Positions 32,423 through 44,500 of a stretch of DNA of 64,000 nt are shown one piece after another. How positions within the stretch are numbered: position 1 is the first letter of the stretch; the number at the start of each line of letters is the position of its first letter. The position numbers and the translations under genes were made by a program. Under the pieces are notes generated by a model. It worked only from the letters and a program-made list of their open reading frames with translations, ran no database searches and was not told the DNA's origin. Source of the stretch: Ettlia oleoabundans. Its lineage: Eukaryota; Chlorophyta; Chlorophyceae; Chlamydomonadales. The stretch spans positions 42,602 to 106,601 of the forward strand of contig JAAMXP010003694.1 of assembly GCA_019693395.1 (NCBI GenBank). The letters run 5' to 3'.

Positions 32423-35130
32423 ATGTCACACTTCAGCGCCTTGATCGCATCAGTACTCATCAGCAGCGCCGGCACGCTAGCCTTCCAGCATGTCCCGCCT
32501 GGCGCCCAGGGCAACACCCGCTGCCCCTGCAGCAGCCCCTCCCTTTGCCACCCAGTCACAGCCACACCTGAACGCGAGGTTTTTGGCTTCTCCATCAGTC
32601 GAGACACCCCATATGAAAAGTGAGATGCTGGTGGAATGGGGGCAGCAAGTGATTCCGCACTTCCCTGTGGTCAGCGCTGCTCTCACCTTTCACTATTGGG
32701 CTGCTGCACTTCGGCCTTCGCTCTCAGCCACACGTTGTTCTTGCCCGAATTCGGCAGGTATGACTGGAGCCAGCTGACAACCGTGGCATGGAACGAGGAT
32801 CCTGCGCTCATGTGTGTCGCGCATGCAGCAGGCGCGCGCGTAGTGCTCGATGGGCGGGGCGCCAACCCGCCCAGCGTACTTGGCAACCGCACTGCACGGG
32901 CTGGCTGGCTTGCGAAACTTGTGCAACATGCAGTCGATAATTACCTAGATGGAATCAACTTCGACCTTGTGAGTAATTACCGTCTGAAGTCCTGCTAGTG
33001 TTGCTTCGGAGCCTTTGGTTTGCTTGGTGCCAGCAGGACAGGAAGCACACTGCAGCGCTAGGGGGTTGGGTTGACCAGGCTGAGCGCAGCTGTTCATCTG
33101 TTGGGTACTACTCTGACAGTCCTGCCGCTTATTGCCGCGGCCATCACAATCAACTGACGATTTTCAACTGATGGCAACACCACGGCAGGAGGACCCTCTT
33201 GGCCATGGCAACCCTCTTGTGGCAGAATATTCTGCTCTGGTGGCAGAGGCAGCAGCAGCCTTCCATGCTGCCATTCCAGGCTCGCAGGTGTGGTGCAGCC
33301 TGTACACCATTGGGCTGTGATGTGTCTGTGATGAGTGTGTTGGGTGCAAGCCTGAAGCTTGCCTGCTGTGATAACACGCACTGTTCTCTCCAACGGTTTG
33401 CACCTGCTGCCCACTCTCCTTGTCACCCTCACATCTCCCAGCCACCATGCCAAATGCGTGTGTGCAGGTGTCTGTCGATGTGCCCTGGTCGCCCTATGGC
33501 ATCGATGGGCGCAGCTACGACTGGCCCAGCCTTGCTCAGGCTGCTGACCTGCTGTTCGTCATGGCTTACGACATGCAGTCCCAGGTAGGACTGGCGTTGC
33601 CTGTTGTTATGGAGGAGCATTAGCGAACACACCTGCCATGGTTGGCTAGTCAATGCAGTCTTGTGCTCGTCTTCCCAAGTGCTTTCTTGCACAAGCATGC
33701 CACTCGCTTTGTTCTCTGTTGTTGATAACTGCTGACTGGGATTATACGCACCCTCTCTAGCGGCTCATCCACCCAGGGTTCCCACCTGCGCAGATGTGGG
33801 GTCGTTGTGTGGCTGCCGCCAACTCGCCCTTGGCGCTGGTGCGGCGCGGACTGGAGCATTGGCTTGATGCGGGTGTGCCACGCAGCAAGCTGGTGCTGGG
33901 CTTGCCCTGGTGAGGACAGGCATTGCCGAAGGTAGCAGCATCTCCGCACCCTGGCCGAGACTGGGCGCAGAATGGTTGGTTTGCAGCACCGTTTGCTGCT
34001 GGGGTTGGGCAGCATCACCTCCGCAATCTGCTGGGGGTGGACGGCATTACAACAACCTGCTGCTGGGAGCTGGCAGCATCAGCCTCAACATGTTGGTGGG
34101 GTGGGCGGCATCACCCCTGCATGCTGCTGAGGGTGGGGCAGCAATATCAAGGGTTGCTGCTGGGGGTCTGCAGGGCAGCTCCTCCTGTGTGGTTGCATGT
34201 AAATAGCAACCAACATACAGAACCTTGTGTATGCCGCCATGGGGGCTAGTTGTTGCAATGAAAGTTCACTTGCTGCATTTGACTTTGTTACCTCCTTGCC
34301 TGCCTTTGCGCCAGGTATGGCTACCTCTACCCCTGCATCAACATTGCATTTACGGAAGCGCAAGAGCAGGAGCTTTGCCAGCTGCCAGCAGTTGGGTTCC
34401 GTGGCGCTCCCTGCAGTGACGCGGCAGGGCAGCAAGTATGCTTCTCTGACATTGCTGCCATGGTTCGGCGTGGACGTACCCGCGGCAACAGCATTGGGAG
34501 CAGTAGTAGTGATAGCAACAGCGGTATCACCACCAACCACAATACAAGCATAGCTAGTGGCAGCAGGCGGAGCAGCAGAACCTTTGCAGTCGAAGCAGGA
34601 GCATCAGCAGAAGCAGAGGGACTTGAGCTGCAGCATGTCGAGCAGGATGGAGTCGTATGTGGGGAGCCAAGGGTTGATGCTGTGCAGGCCAGCCCCTTTG
34701 CACAGTGCCGCAGGCCTTCAGCCCCGGCCAACCATACGCATCAGGTGTGTGTTCAGCAGCGTCTGACCACGAAGAAGGGAGTGATTGATTTCTGGCTAGT
34801 TGCTGCTGGCGGCATGCGCAAGCGCTGGTGGGCATGGAAGAATGTGCAGCCTAATGCAGGAGAGTCAATTGCATATGATGCATACGGTGCACTTCTTACA
34901 AATGCTTCAGCCAATGATGCCTGCAGGTGTGGTTTGATGACCCCACAAGCCTGCGGCCAAAATATGCGTTGGCTGCAGACCTTGGTTTACGAGGGGTTGG
35001 GATGTGGCATCTCAATTGCTTGGATTATCGCTGCACCGAACTTAGCTGCCGACAGCAGACGGAGGGGATGTGGGCTGCCCTGCGGGCCTTCACAAGCACG
35101 CATGCAGATGCACTTGAAGCCATTGACTGA
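32423..35130 (+). CDS. Di-N-acetylchitobiase-like GH18 glycosidase
   Basis: Seven exons join in phase: 32423-32619, 32758-32968, 33189-33287, 33468-33584, 33794-33909, 34315-34745 and 34927-35130. The ATG at 32423 opens a signal peptide (SALIASVLISSAGTLAF). Then come CPCSSPSLCHPVTATPERE, YDWSQLTTVAW, HAAGARVVL, and the GH18 catalytic motif DGINFDLE built across intron 2 (the Glu is the first codon of exon 3). Further on are DVPWSPYGIDGRSYDW, LLFVMAYDMQSQ, KLVLGLPWYGYLYPC, GFRGAPCSDAAGQQV, VWFDDPTSL and GVGMWHLNCLDY. This order matches the lysosomal chitobiase that trims the reducing-end GlcNAc of N-glycans and splits chitobiose. Exon 6 carries a Ser/Asn-rich insert of some 70 residues not usual in animals. 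The enzyme is likely vacuolar or secreted. Confidence 0.9.
33990..34180 (+). repeat. Imperfect tandem repeat (about 33-37 bp unit) in a chitobiase intron
   Basis: About five degenerate units of the form GCTGCTGGGGTTGGGCAGCA followed by TCA/TTACC-type sequence run through the intron between exons 5 and 6. Confidence 0.7.
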
Positions 35131-35543
35131 CGTCAATGCCCTCTTTTGACTAATGTCATGATACCACGTATGTTGCTGAAGTCAACGGCTGGTCAATAGC
35201 AACAGGTGCCGCCAGCAGGCTGCCAGGGCGGCAGTGGGGCCCGGCGCACCGCCGCACCGTCGTGCCCCGGCATACGGCCAGAGATCAAAGTGTGGTTGCA
35301 AAAAAATGTGGCCATAGTCCAGCAAGCGTCCCGTGCTGCTGATGCGCGCTTATGGGGTGCCACGCAGGTTGCCAGCTAGGATTTTTGAAAAGGGGGAAGC
35401 AACACCACCGTGGATTGCTGTCTCATCGTTGTCTTGGGTACTCCTACTTGGCCAAGGAACAGCAGCTGTGCACCGCTGGTATGTTCCTGTGATCAAAATC
35501 TTGAGTGCACGCCTGGTTCCAGTGGCGGGGGTGTTTGCGCAAC
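35131..35543. other. Intergenic region upstream of the homeodomain-FAS1 gene
   Basis: These 413 bp separate two plus-strand genes. A GC-rich stretch around 35205-35280 contains GCCGCCAGCAGGC and GCCAGGGCGGC, which could form hairpins. The region must hold the chitobiase 3' UTR and the next promoter. No gene is seen. Confidence 0.35.
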
Positions 35544-38500
35544 ATGTTCAAAGCAATCACCAAGAAAAGTGCCAACCGCCCTGGTGCGGATTCCAAGGGC
35601 ACGCTCACGGCACTGTGGAGCAAGGCTGGCGGAAAGGCGGACAACACAGAGGCTCCACGCAACGAAGACAAGACACCCGAGCCCTCGCAAGCCCAGTTCA
35701 CGCCAGCAGCGGGAGCCAGGGACCGCAATGCTGACACGGCAGCAGCGCCGACGACAGGCGGCGACGTGGCTATTGCAGCTGCCCCGGAACCTTCGCCAGA
35801 GCCTGCCGCTGCTGCCCAGGTGGTGGCACAAGTGCCTGCACAGCCTGCAAACCTCCAGCCAAGCAAGGTGCGGTCAATGTTCAATGATGCGCCTGCTGTG
35901 ATGGGTGCTATCTGAGAGCACCTTGGCAGCTGGCAGCAGCTGGCGCCAGAACGACGGCAGCGGGCCGTGCAGTGGCTGCTCCAGGCACTCAGGCAAGTCA
36001 CTGTGTCTGCCCCATTGCTGAGTCAACTGGGCAATCCGTCCTGCAATGTGCTGCGCAGGGTGGCAGCACTGAGAAAAAGCGCAAGCGCAGCGGTGCCGCT
36101 GATGGGTTCAGCGAGGAGCAGCTGACCCGACTGCAGGTGCAGCGCATTGGCCTCCATTTCTTGTTACTCGCCCTTGTTTGCGTATATGCGGTATGGCTGC
36201 TTCTGAGGCACAGCGCATCCCGCCTTGCACAATTTTGAATCCTGCTTTTTTTGTGGCCGTCATGCCTGCTGCATTGGCTTGCCCTGCGCCACATCTCTGC
36301 GACCCACTTTGCATTTTGCAGGCGCTGTTTGCTGAGAACGAGTATGCCAACACCGCCGCCAAGGGAGCACTGGCTGCAGAGCTTGGGGTAGAGCTGGCAA
36401 AGGTGCAGCAACGCAGCGTGCAATCAAGGGTACTGCAGCAGTCGAATCCTTGGGTGCAGGTCACCACATGTAGTCCAGTGCATGCACACCACAAGAATCT
36501 GACAGATTACTCTTCAATTCCGCACATGACCTTACGCTCCCCGGGTGTCATGCTTTCACAGGTCAACAAATGGTTTGAGAAGCAGAGGAAGAAAGCGCGA
36601 GCGGACGCGGGCGGTGTGTCAAAGCGTGGCCGCCCAAAGTCTGCTGGTGCCAGCGGCAGCAAGCTGGCGGAAGAGGCGGGGCGGGCTGCGGATGGAGCAG
36701 TAGCGCAGGAAGCCAAGACGCCCGTAGCAGCTGACAATGACGATGACCCTGCGGAGGCAGCAGGGGAACACGAGGCTGAGGCTATGGATGTGGATGTGGG
36801 TGACGCTCAGCCGGCAGCTTCTGAGCAGGCAGAGCCAGAGGGGGAGCAGCCACAGCCTGCAATGCCAGCTGATGCTGCTGCCGGGCCAAATTGTGGCGCC
36901 GCGGCACCAGAGGCAGTGGCAGCAGAGACAGCAGAGCCGATGGCTGTTGAAGAAGCTGCAGCTGAGCCGGCTTCTGCTGCCAACGTGACACCAGCAGCAG
37001 CACTGAAGCCGAATGCAGAGCCTTTAGCAGAGCAGCAGCAGAAGCAGGATGTAGCAGCAGGGCAGATCGCGCCAAGTAGGGTGCCAGTCATTAGCCCAGC
37101 CGCTGCCGCAGCAGCCCCTGCTAAGACGCCTGCCTCCGCTCCGCAGCAGCATATCCTGTTTGCCGACGATAAAGCTAGCCTGGTGGGCAAGCTTCAACCC
37201 GAGGCAGAGGAGCTGCGGAGCAGTGGTCTGGCACAGCCGCTGCATGTGCTGCCAGCAGAGCCGCCAGCGCAGCGCCAGCCATTCAGCGACAGCAGGCTGG
37301 CGGCACACGTGGCAGCGCAACGTGCATCGCTGTCCAAGCTGATAGCGGCGCTGCTGCCGCTGTTCAAGGCGCCTGACAGCGAGGCGCCAGTGGAGGAAGC
37401 TGTGTTGCGCAGGTGCCTAGTTACAACTGGCTGGTTTTGCCATTAGGTCTGGAGCTTCATCTGGTGATGCAGTGCAAATCTCTGGTCTTGACATCCTTTT
37501 ATCCCCGTGAAGCCAAAGCAATTTGTTGGTATTGCTGGCTTGGTTGTTCGCTCTTACAGTCCAAGCTGCTGGGGTTGCTTCTATTCCCCTTTGCAGCCGC
37601 ATTGTGGATTTGGCAGCCCGCAAGAGCTTTGCACCCAAGGACGGTGAGCACAGCTGCTTTCTGCCTCAACTGCTATGGGTGGTGCAGGAGAGACGGTGGT
37701 GCCGCAGCACAAGAATACTTGTATGCTTCTGCAAAGCCTGGCTGCATACGGGGCTGACTGGTGTTGATGCTTGATGCCCCTTTTTCCATGGCTGCTGCTG
37801 TTACAGGCGGCAGCGCTCTGGTGGATGCCTTTGAGAATGACGACGCAGACCACCTGTGGCAGTGGGAGCTGCGTGACCAGAAGGCATGCCGCCGTACTGC
37901 TGCAGTACTGCTGCGATGCTCCTGCTGCTGCCGACACAATGTGCATCGTTGCTGTCGTTGGAATGGTTCTTTGTTAAGACAGGTTTGCTGTTGGAGCATC
38001 CCATGCTTGTCGTATTGAATGGGTTCACTCCCACACCCAACGTAAAGTGCAGGTGCTTCCCAAGGAGCTTCGGCCGGCAGCACAGCTTGCCAAGAAACGT
38101 GCATCGCGGGTGCAGGAGCGGCTCAGCGCTGTGTGTACCGCGCTGCGCCTGCTGGGCATGCATCAGGAGGGCAAGGCGTCTGCCAAGCTTAACAAGGCAT
38201 TAGATGCGCTGCAGAAAACCAAGGTGGCCTTTGACCGGGTCAAGGCGTGGTGTTGCAGCTTGTGTGCGGTACAATAATGATGAGATGGTGCAGCAACCTT
38301 TGCTTGCTATTTGTTTGAGGAGTTGAGTCACGGGCTCCACTTGTGGTACTTTATTTTTCTAGCTTACATTTCTGCCAGACTTCCGGGCGATTAAGCCCTC
38401 ACGTCCCTGCAACTGCGCCATGTTTCTATCTGCCTGCAGACGTTGTCACAGGTGGAGGATGAGCAGCAGGTGGAGCTTGAAGTGGCAGCCGCCAAAGCAG

Positions 38501-41500
38501 CTGCTAAGAAGCAGCAAAGCGCGGGCAAGGAGGGACTGACTGCCGAGGAGAAGGCAAAGCTGAAGGTGAGCCGCCATCAGTGGCCGCTCTCCATAGCTGT
38601 GCCCATCTGAGCAAAGGTGAAGGTTCGTGGTGTGGTGCGTAGCTGGCAGAGAGCTCCACCCAGCACAGCTTTGATACTGCACGAGCACGCGGCTATTGCC
38701 GGCCGGTGGGCAGCCGCTCTTGCCCAAGTGGCATGCTGATGTGCACATGGATGCGTTGTCTGGCTCGCAGGCGGAGAAGGAGGCGGCGAAAGAAGCAGAG
38801 AGAGCTGCCAAGGAGGCGGAAAAGGAGCGTCTACGAGCGGAGAAGGAGGCAGAGAAAGAACGGCTCAAGGTGAGCGGTAAAGCTGGAATGCGCAGCATGA
38901 CGTAACTGGCTTGTGGGAATACACAGCATGTACTTACCCTGGGTGTACTTATTGGTAAGTAACCATGAAGGACTGTCCTTTGTAATGACATCAACCCTCC
39001 TTGTACTGCTTTCTCCGGCTGCAGGCTGAGAAAGAAGCGGAGAAGGAGCAGGCCAAAGTTGAGAAGGAGGCTGAGAAGGAGCGGCTCAAGGTGGGGGCCC
39101 AAGCAAGTGCGGGCTAAGTGCTAGCTTTGTGATCTGTCAAGAGTCCAAACGGCGACAGATAAGCCAGAGTGTTGACGTTTGCTTGGTGTGAGGAACTTGG
39201 TTGCAGTGCCCTCGGTGCCTGCTCGTACTGTCGAATCATCCATTGCCATTTGGCTTGCCACAAAGATTTAAATGGTGTTTTATGCTCATCCAACTTGCTT
39301 GCAGGTGGAGCGCGAGGCTGAGAAGGAGCGCAAGCAGAAGGAGGCTGAGGTACGGCTGGCTGGCTGGTTGTTGGTGCCGTCCCACTTGGTGCCTGCCTGC
39401 GTGTTGAGGTTGGTGTTCTCTGTCACCACACCGCTCATCTTGATCCCAAATGTTTGCAGGAGGCCAAGCGTGCCAAGAAGACTGGCTACAAAGATCCTGA
39501 TGCGCTTAAGAAAACCGCCAACAAGTTCATGTCTTTCTTTCAGCCCAAGACCACCCCCGGTTGCACCCCTGTGGCAGGAGGCGACAGCTCCAACACGCCT
39601 GTACGGCAAGGGTGCGCTGTGGGGAGCCAGCAGGAGGGCCCCTCGCCGCCAATGGGAGGTGGCATCAGCGCCAGCCAGCAGCAGGGGCAGGAAGGAGGTG
39701 CTACAGGGAAGAAGGAGAAGGGCTACTACGATCTCTTTCTGAAACCAGAGGGCCCCAACCTGCGCAGGTGCGTGTAGCTGCTTACCAAGTTGCAATGCTG
39801 CCGCGCATGCTGTGCCGGATTTCACGGCGCGTGCAAGTTGCTGGGTGCTGTGCTTGCTGTTGGTAAACTTAGCTCCAATCCCCGTACTTCCTGCATTTGC
39901 ACTCCTGTACAGTTTGTGTCTGTTCCATGCTGCACTGGAAGGAAGCTTGTTAGAAGAGCTAGAGCTGCTCTGAGCCTAAGCCCATTCTCTTGCCTGCTGC
40001 CTGTTTGCAGGCTGACTCCTCAGCCATCAGCAGCAGAGGCTATGGATGCAGCGGCAGGCCGTAGCTTTGAGTTTGGGCAGGTGCAGGGAGACTGGCAGGA
40101 ACTTCTGCGGGCCATGAAGCGGCGGCGGCGTGAGGCTGTGGAAAAGGTGAGCTATTGGGGTGATTCCAAGCTGGGCTAGCAGGTGGAAGAACTGTTCCAG
40201 TCAAAGCATCTTTGGCTGCCCTGCATTGCAACACAACAGGGTGCTAACAGCAGCAGTAGCAGAAATTGCGCTGTGTCCAAAGCTTCCAACTGCTTGTATG
40301 GCTCCTGCTCACTTTGGCTCTCACTTGCCGCCTGCTTGCCCCGCTGCAGCCATGCCCGCTGGGCCTGCCGCCCACCTGGGCCCGCAAGTCAAATGCAGAG
40401 GAGCTTGCTCAGCAACATCTGAACAAACTGCAGGTGGGCAGGATGTAAGGCAGTTGATATTTGTCGTTGGTTTCTCTCGCACGCACCTTGGCTCCGTCTC
40501 TCGGCAGAAGACCTGTTGTGTGTGATGACGCTGCGCCTTAGGGTCACCTTGCAGCACCGACACCTTACCTGTGCTAAATCAGCCTGCGCCTGCATGCAGC
40601 CACAAATACGCCAGTGCCAGGCCTACGCCGCCGGAATTAACATATGGTCACGTGCACTGTTCACTACAAATTGACATGTTGATCAAGTAATGCCAACCAG
40701 TCTGTGCCGTGCCATGCAGGAGAGCGGCGTTGACCTGGCGTCCGTGCCTACGTGGCGTCGCAAGTTCATCTGGTTCCCAGCCGACTCCCAGCGCCCCGCC
40801 TTCTACGGCTCCTGCCAGCCCAGGTGTGCCTACTTCTTTTTCTGGTGTTTTATCGCGTCATTTGCTTCTTGAACCCTTTGCCTCTGTGTAAGACTGCCTA
40901 TATTAACTGGCCTGCCACGGCACACTTGGCAGAGGTCTACATTCGCTGCTGCAATGGGATGTGCCATAGACCAGCATGCATGCCCTCACGGCGTGGATGC
41001 GCACTCCAGCATTTTTCTACTTTCCCCAATCGGACGTCGTATTGCTGGCTGTGCTGCTTGCAGCCCTGCTGTGGGCCCCCGCAGCTACCTTGGGCAGGAT
41101 GACACGTTGGATTACGAGGTTATGAGTGACCTGGACTGGGTGGAAGAACCAGATGATGGTGAGTGATAACCAGTGTTATAAGTAACATAGAATTGGTGAG
41201 GGCTGGGGAGCAACATTGAATGCGGGCAAGGATTGGTGCGCATGGGCAACTGGCTGAATTTGGACTGTTGATGGTAGGTGAGAAGAGCTGCCAAGAGCAA
41301 AATGGCAGGAACTGGGCGGGGGCATTTGCCGCGAATTTAAATGAAGGGGCGGTCAATGGAGGATGGCGCAGCAGCGGCAATACGGGGGCCTCAGCAGCTC
41401 TGTGTCCGACTTGCCCCTCATCCTGCCCGCAGGCCTGTCGCTCTCCAAGGCTGAGGAGGAGGAAAGCGAGATGGCGGGTGGGGAGGAAGATGAGGAACAC

Positions 41501-44500
41501 AACAGCTTCATATGCCCCGACGACTACCTGTCAGGTCAGTCAGGGTCCCACTTGCCAGCCCTTGACTGGCCAGAACAAGCACGTTTGGGTTCCGTCTGCG
41601 GACCAAAGTTCTGCACTGTGGGAATCAGGAAGCAACAATGTCAGATTCCTGCCATGGCCGGAACGATGAGTGGTGCTGTCGCAAGTATAAATCTTCCCAA
41701 CCTTGGATTGAATATCGATCGATTTATGCTCTCTGCAGAGAGTGAGGGGGTGAACATGAAGGACCTTGAACAAGACATGGAGATCGATGGCGATGAGTGT
41801 GAGTGGGCTGCCAGTTAGGCCCGGACTCGCTGTGGCCATTGGGAGGCTGATGGGCAGGTTGCAGGGGATGGGGACAGGGTTTCTTTTATAACTTTCTAGT
41901 TAATGACAAAGGTTGGAATCAAGACTTTCTCAAGATCAGCCGCCGCTAATGGGCCAGCACGATCCTGCCAGAGAGAATAGGCTGAGCCTGCAGGCGGCTT
42001 GTGGCAGCACCCTTGCATGCTTTGCCAAACAAAAGGCATAGATGCTGCTCTCCCATGTCGGCATGGGTCCCTCCATGCAGGCATGTTAGTGGGTGCGGCA
42101 GTGGCGGCCGGCATCACCCCTCAGCGCTTGCACACCATGCAGCAGCTAGAAATGCAGGTGGGCCTGAGGGCCAGTAGTCGAAACGAAACTGTCCTATGGT
42201 AGCGTGCCTGCAATACTGGTGGAAGCTTGTGGTTCAGCAGTGTTCTGTTCAGCAATCTATTCCAGCATCCCTCCAGCTTTTCGGTTTGGTAGTCAGTGCA
42301 ATGGAGTGCTTTTCCTAGTGAGCCCTCGTACTCAAGTTTGCCTCCTGCTTCGCCTTGCAGATGGACCGAGCGCGGCGTGCAGGGAAGCCCCTCATCATAT
42401 CACGACTGCCCACCAGCGCTGCCAGTGGCGACCAGCCTACTGGCGCATATATCCAGGCATGTTTGCTGGGCAGGAATGGGTGCATTGGAATGCAGGCTGT
42501 ACTTGCGGGCAAACCAAGCATCATGGTTGTGCTATCTGCAGTTGCATCACTGCCGTGTGTGAGTGACCCTTTGTGCTCACACCCGCATCTCCTGGGTGTT
42601 TCCCTTTCTTCCTTGCTTGATTCGCGCAGGCAGACCCATCGCTTCTGAGTGCTCTGGCAGCAGAGGTGCTGCTGCCCGGCCTGCGAGTGACAGTGCCAAA
42701 AGACTTGGCGGCAGAGGCGGCTGCAGCAGCACCTGCGACTGCTATCAAGGCCTCACCGGCAGGCAAGCGGGCAGAAGTGCAGTTCCTTCCTGTTTGCTGT
42801 CTGATAGGCTGTGACTACCTGCTCTTGGACCTTGGGTGTGCATGCACAGAGAGACCACCTGTTGCTACCGCCATCAACACAAGCTATCCTGCTGGTGGTA
42901 TCCCAGCAATACCCTGACGAGCATCGCTGTCTGCCTGCCACCGCTCCCAACCTGGCTTTCCCTGACTGCCAACGCTCTCCACCGGCTTTCATGCAGTGGC
43001 GGGCCTAGGCGGTGCTGGGAACGATGCCACCAGGCCGTCAGGAGGCAGCAAGAGGCCTCGGCTCGATGACCTGCTGCCAGACCTGCTGCGCATGGTGCAG
43101 ACAGTGCCTAGGAACAACAAGAACAAGGTGGGCATGCTGTGTTCATTCAGAATATTGTTTTGAGTATGGCATTTGGTGGGGTGAATGTAGTGGTGACGCA
43201 GAATGAGCACAGCGTGATTGCACCTATCTCATGTGATTCACGAGGTCTTCTCCTGGTACATGACGCAGTGCTGGTGGCCGGCCATGCTGCTGGTCTTCTC
43301 CCCAAATGGCTGCCTCTTCCCGTTGGAATGGAGTGCATTCTTGGAAACCACTGCGGTCTTGGAACCACGCATGTTTTTGCTTACCGTTTTTGAAAACGTT
43401 CCCATATTTGCAGATCACAGAAGCCTTCCTGGAGGCGCACCAGGGGCGCAAGGTCACCAGAAAATGGGTGCAAGACATGCTGAAGGAACACGCTGACTGG
43501 CAAGGCACGGTGCAGGGCTACTCACTCAAGCCCGCTGCCCTGCAGCTCATTGATCCGGCGGCTGGCGCAGCAGCTGCAGCGGTAGCCCTGGCGGCAAGCC
43601 CCGCCCCAGCAGCCATGGCGGCAGTAGCGGCAGGTGATGCTGCGCCTGTGACAGTGCCTGCAGACACGGCAGCACCGGCAGCAGCCCAGCAAGCTGTTGA
43701 GGGTGGGCCGACAGCTGCCAATGGTACTGCCGTAGTGAGTACTGCCAGCCCCGCTTCTGGCCAGCCATTGGCGAAGGTGGAGCCCATGCCTGCTGCTACT
43801 AAGGCGGCGCCTGCAGCCGGCGGCATCGAGCGCTTCTTGTTCAAGAAGGTAGGTGGAGGCGGGGGCCTGCTCAACTGCAAGGACTCAGCCTAGTGTTGCC
43901 ACCTGTCATGTATGGTGCAAGCTCGGCGCCGTTGCTAAAGCGCACAGCGGCGCCCCCGACTCCCGTTCACGAGTTCAAGGTTGCTGGCCCGCTGCTCCGC
44001 TCTGCTGTGCAGGAAGCCGCGACCACTCCAGCTGTTTCCTCAGCGCTGCGTTCTGATGCGCCCTCCTCAGAGCTCAAGGCCCCCGGCCGACTCGTCACCA
44101 CCACTGCAGCAGGCGCTGCCGCCGCAGCGGCCTCCCCGCTGGTTGTGCCAGAGACGGTGAGCGGCACGAGCGATCCCTTCTGGCGGAGCTTGCTGCAGCA
44201 TATTGAGGGAGCGGACAGCAGCCAGGCACAGCCAGACTTCCTGGCTGCTTTCCAAGCGCCGGCGCTGGCACGTCTGGTGACGGGCATGCCAGCTGGCATC
44301 ATCAGCGCCCTGGTGGCGGGTGTGGGTGCAGCAGCCACACCAGCCCCTGCGAGGGCTGCCTACCTTCGCTGCCTTGAAGCTGCAGTGCAGGCGCTGGCGG
44401 CCATGGAATCTGAGGCGGCGGGCGACAACTTATCGGTCTCCCAGCAGGTCTGGCAGCCCAGAGGTGCACCCATTGCTGCGTCTTTGGCTGAACTCGGCCG

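Noticed and set aside
37843..37894. Second GC-AG intron after RDQK in FAS1 (AAG then GCATGC)
   Set aside because: A GT donor 18-30 bases further is also in phase, so the GC donor is not needed; homology favours it only slightly.
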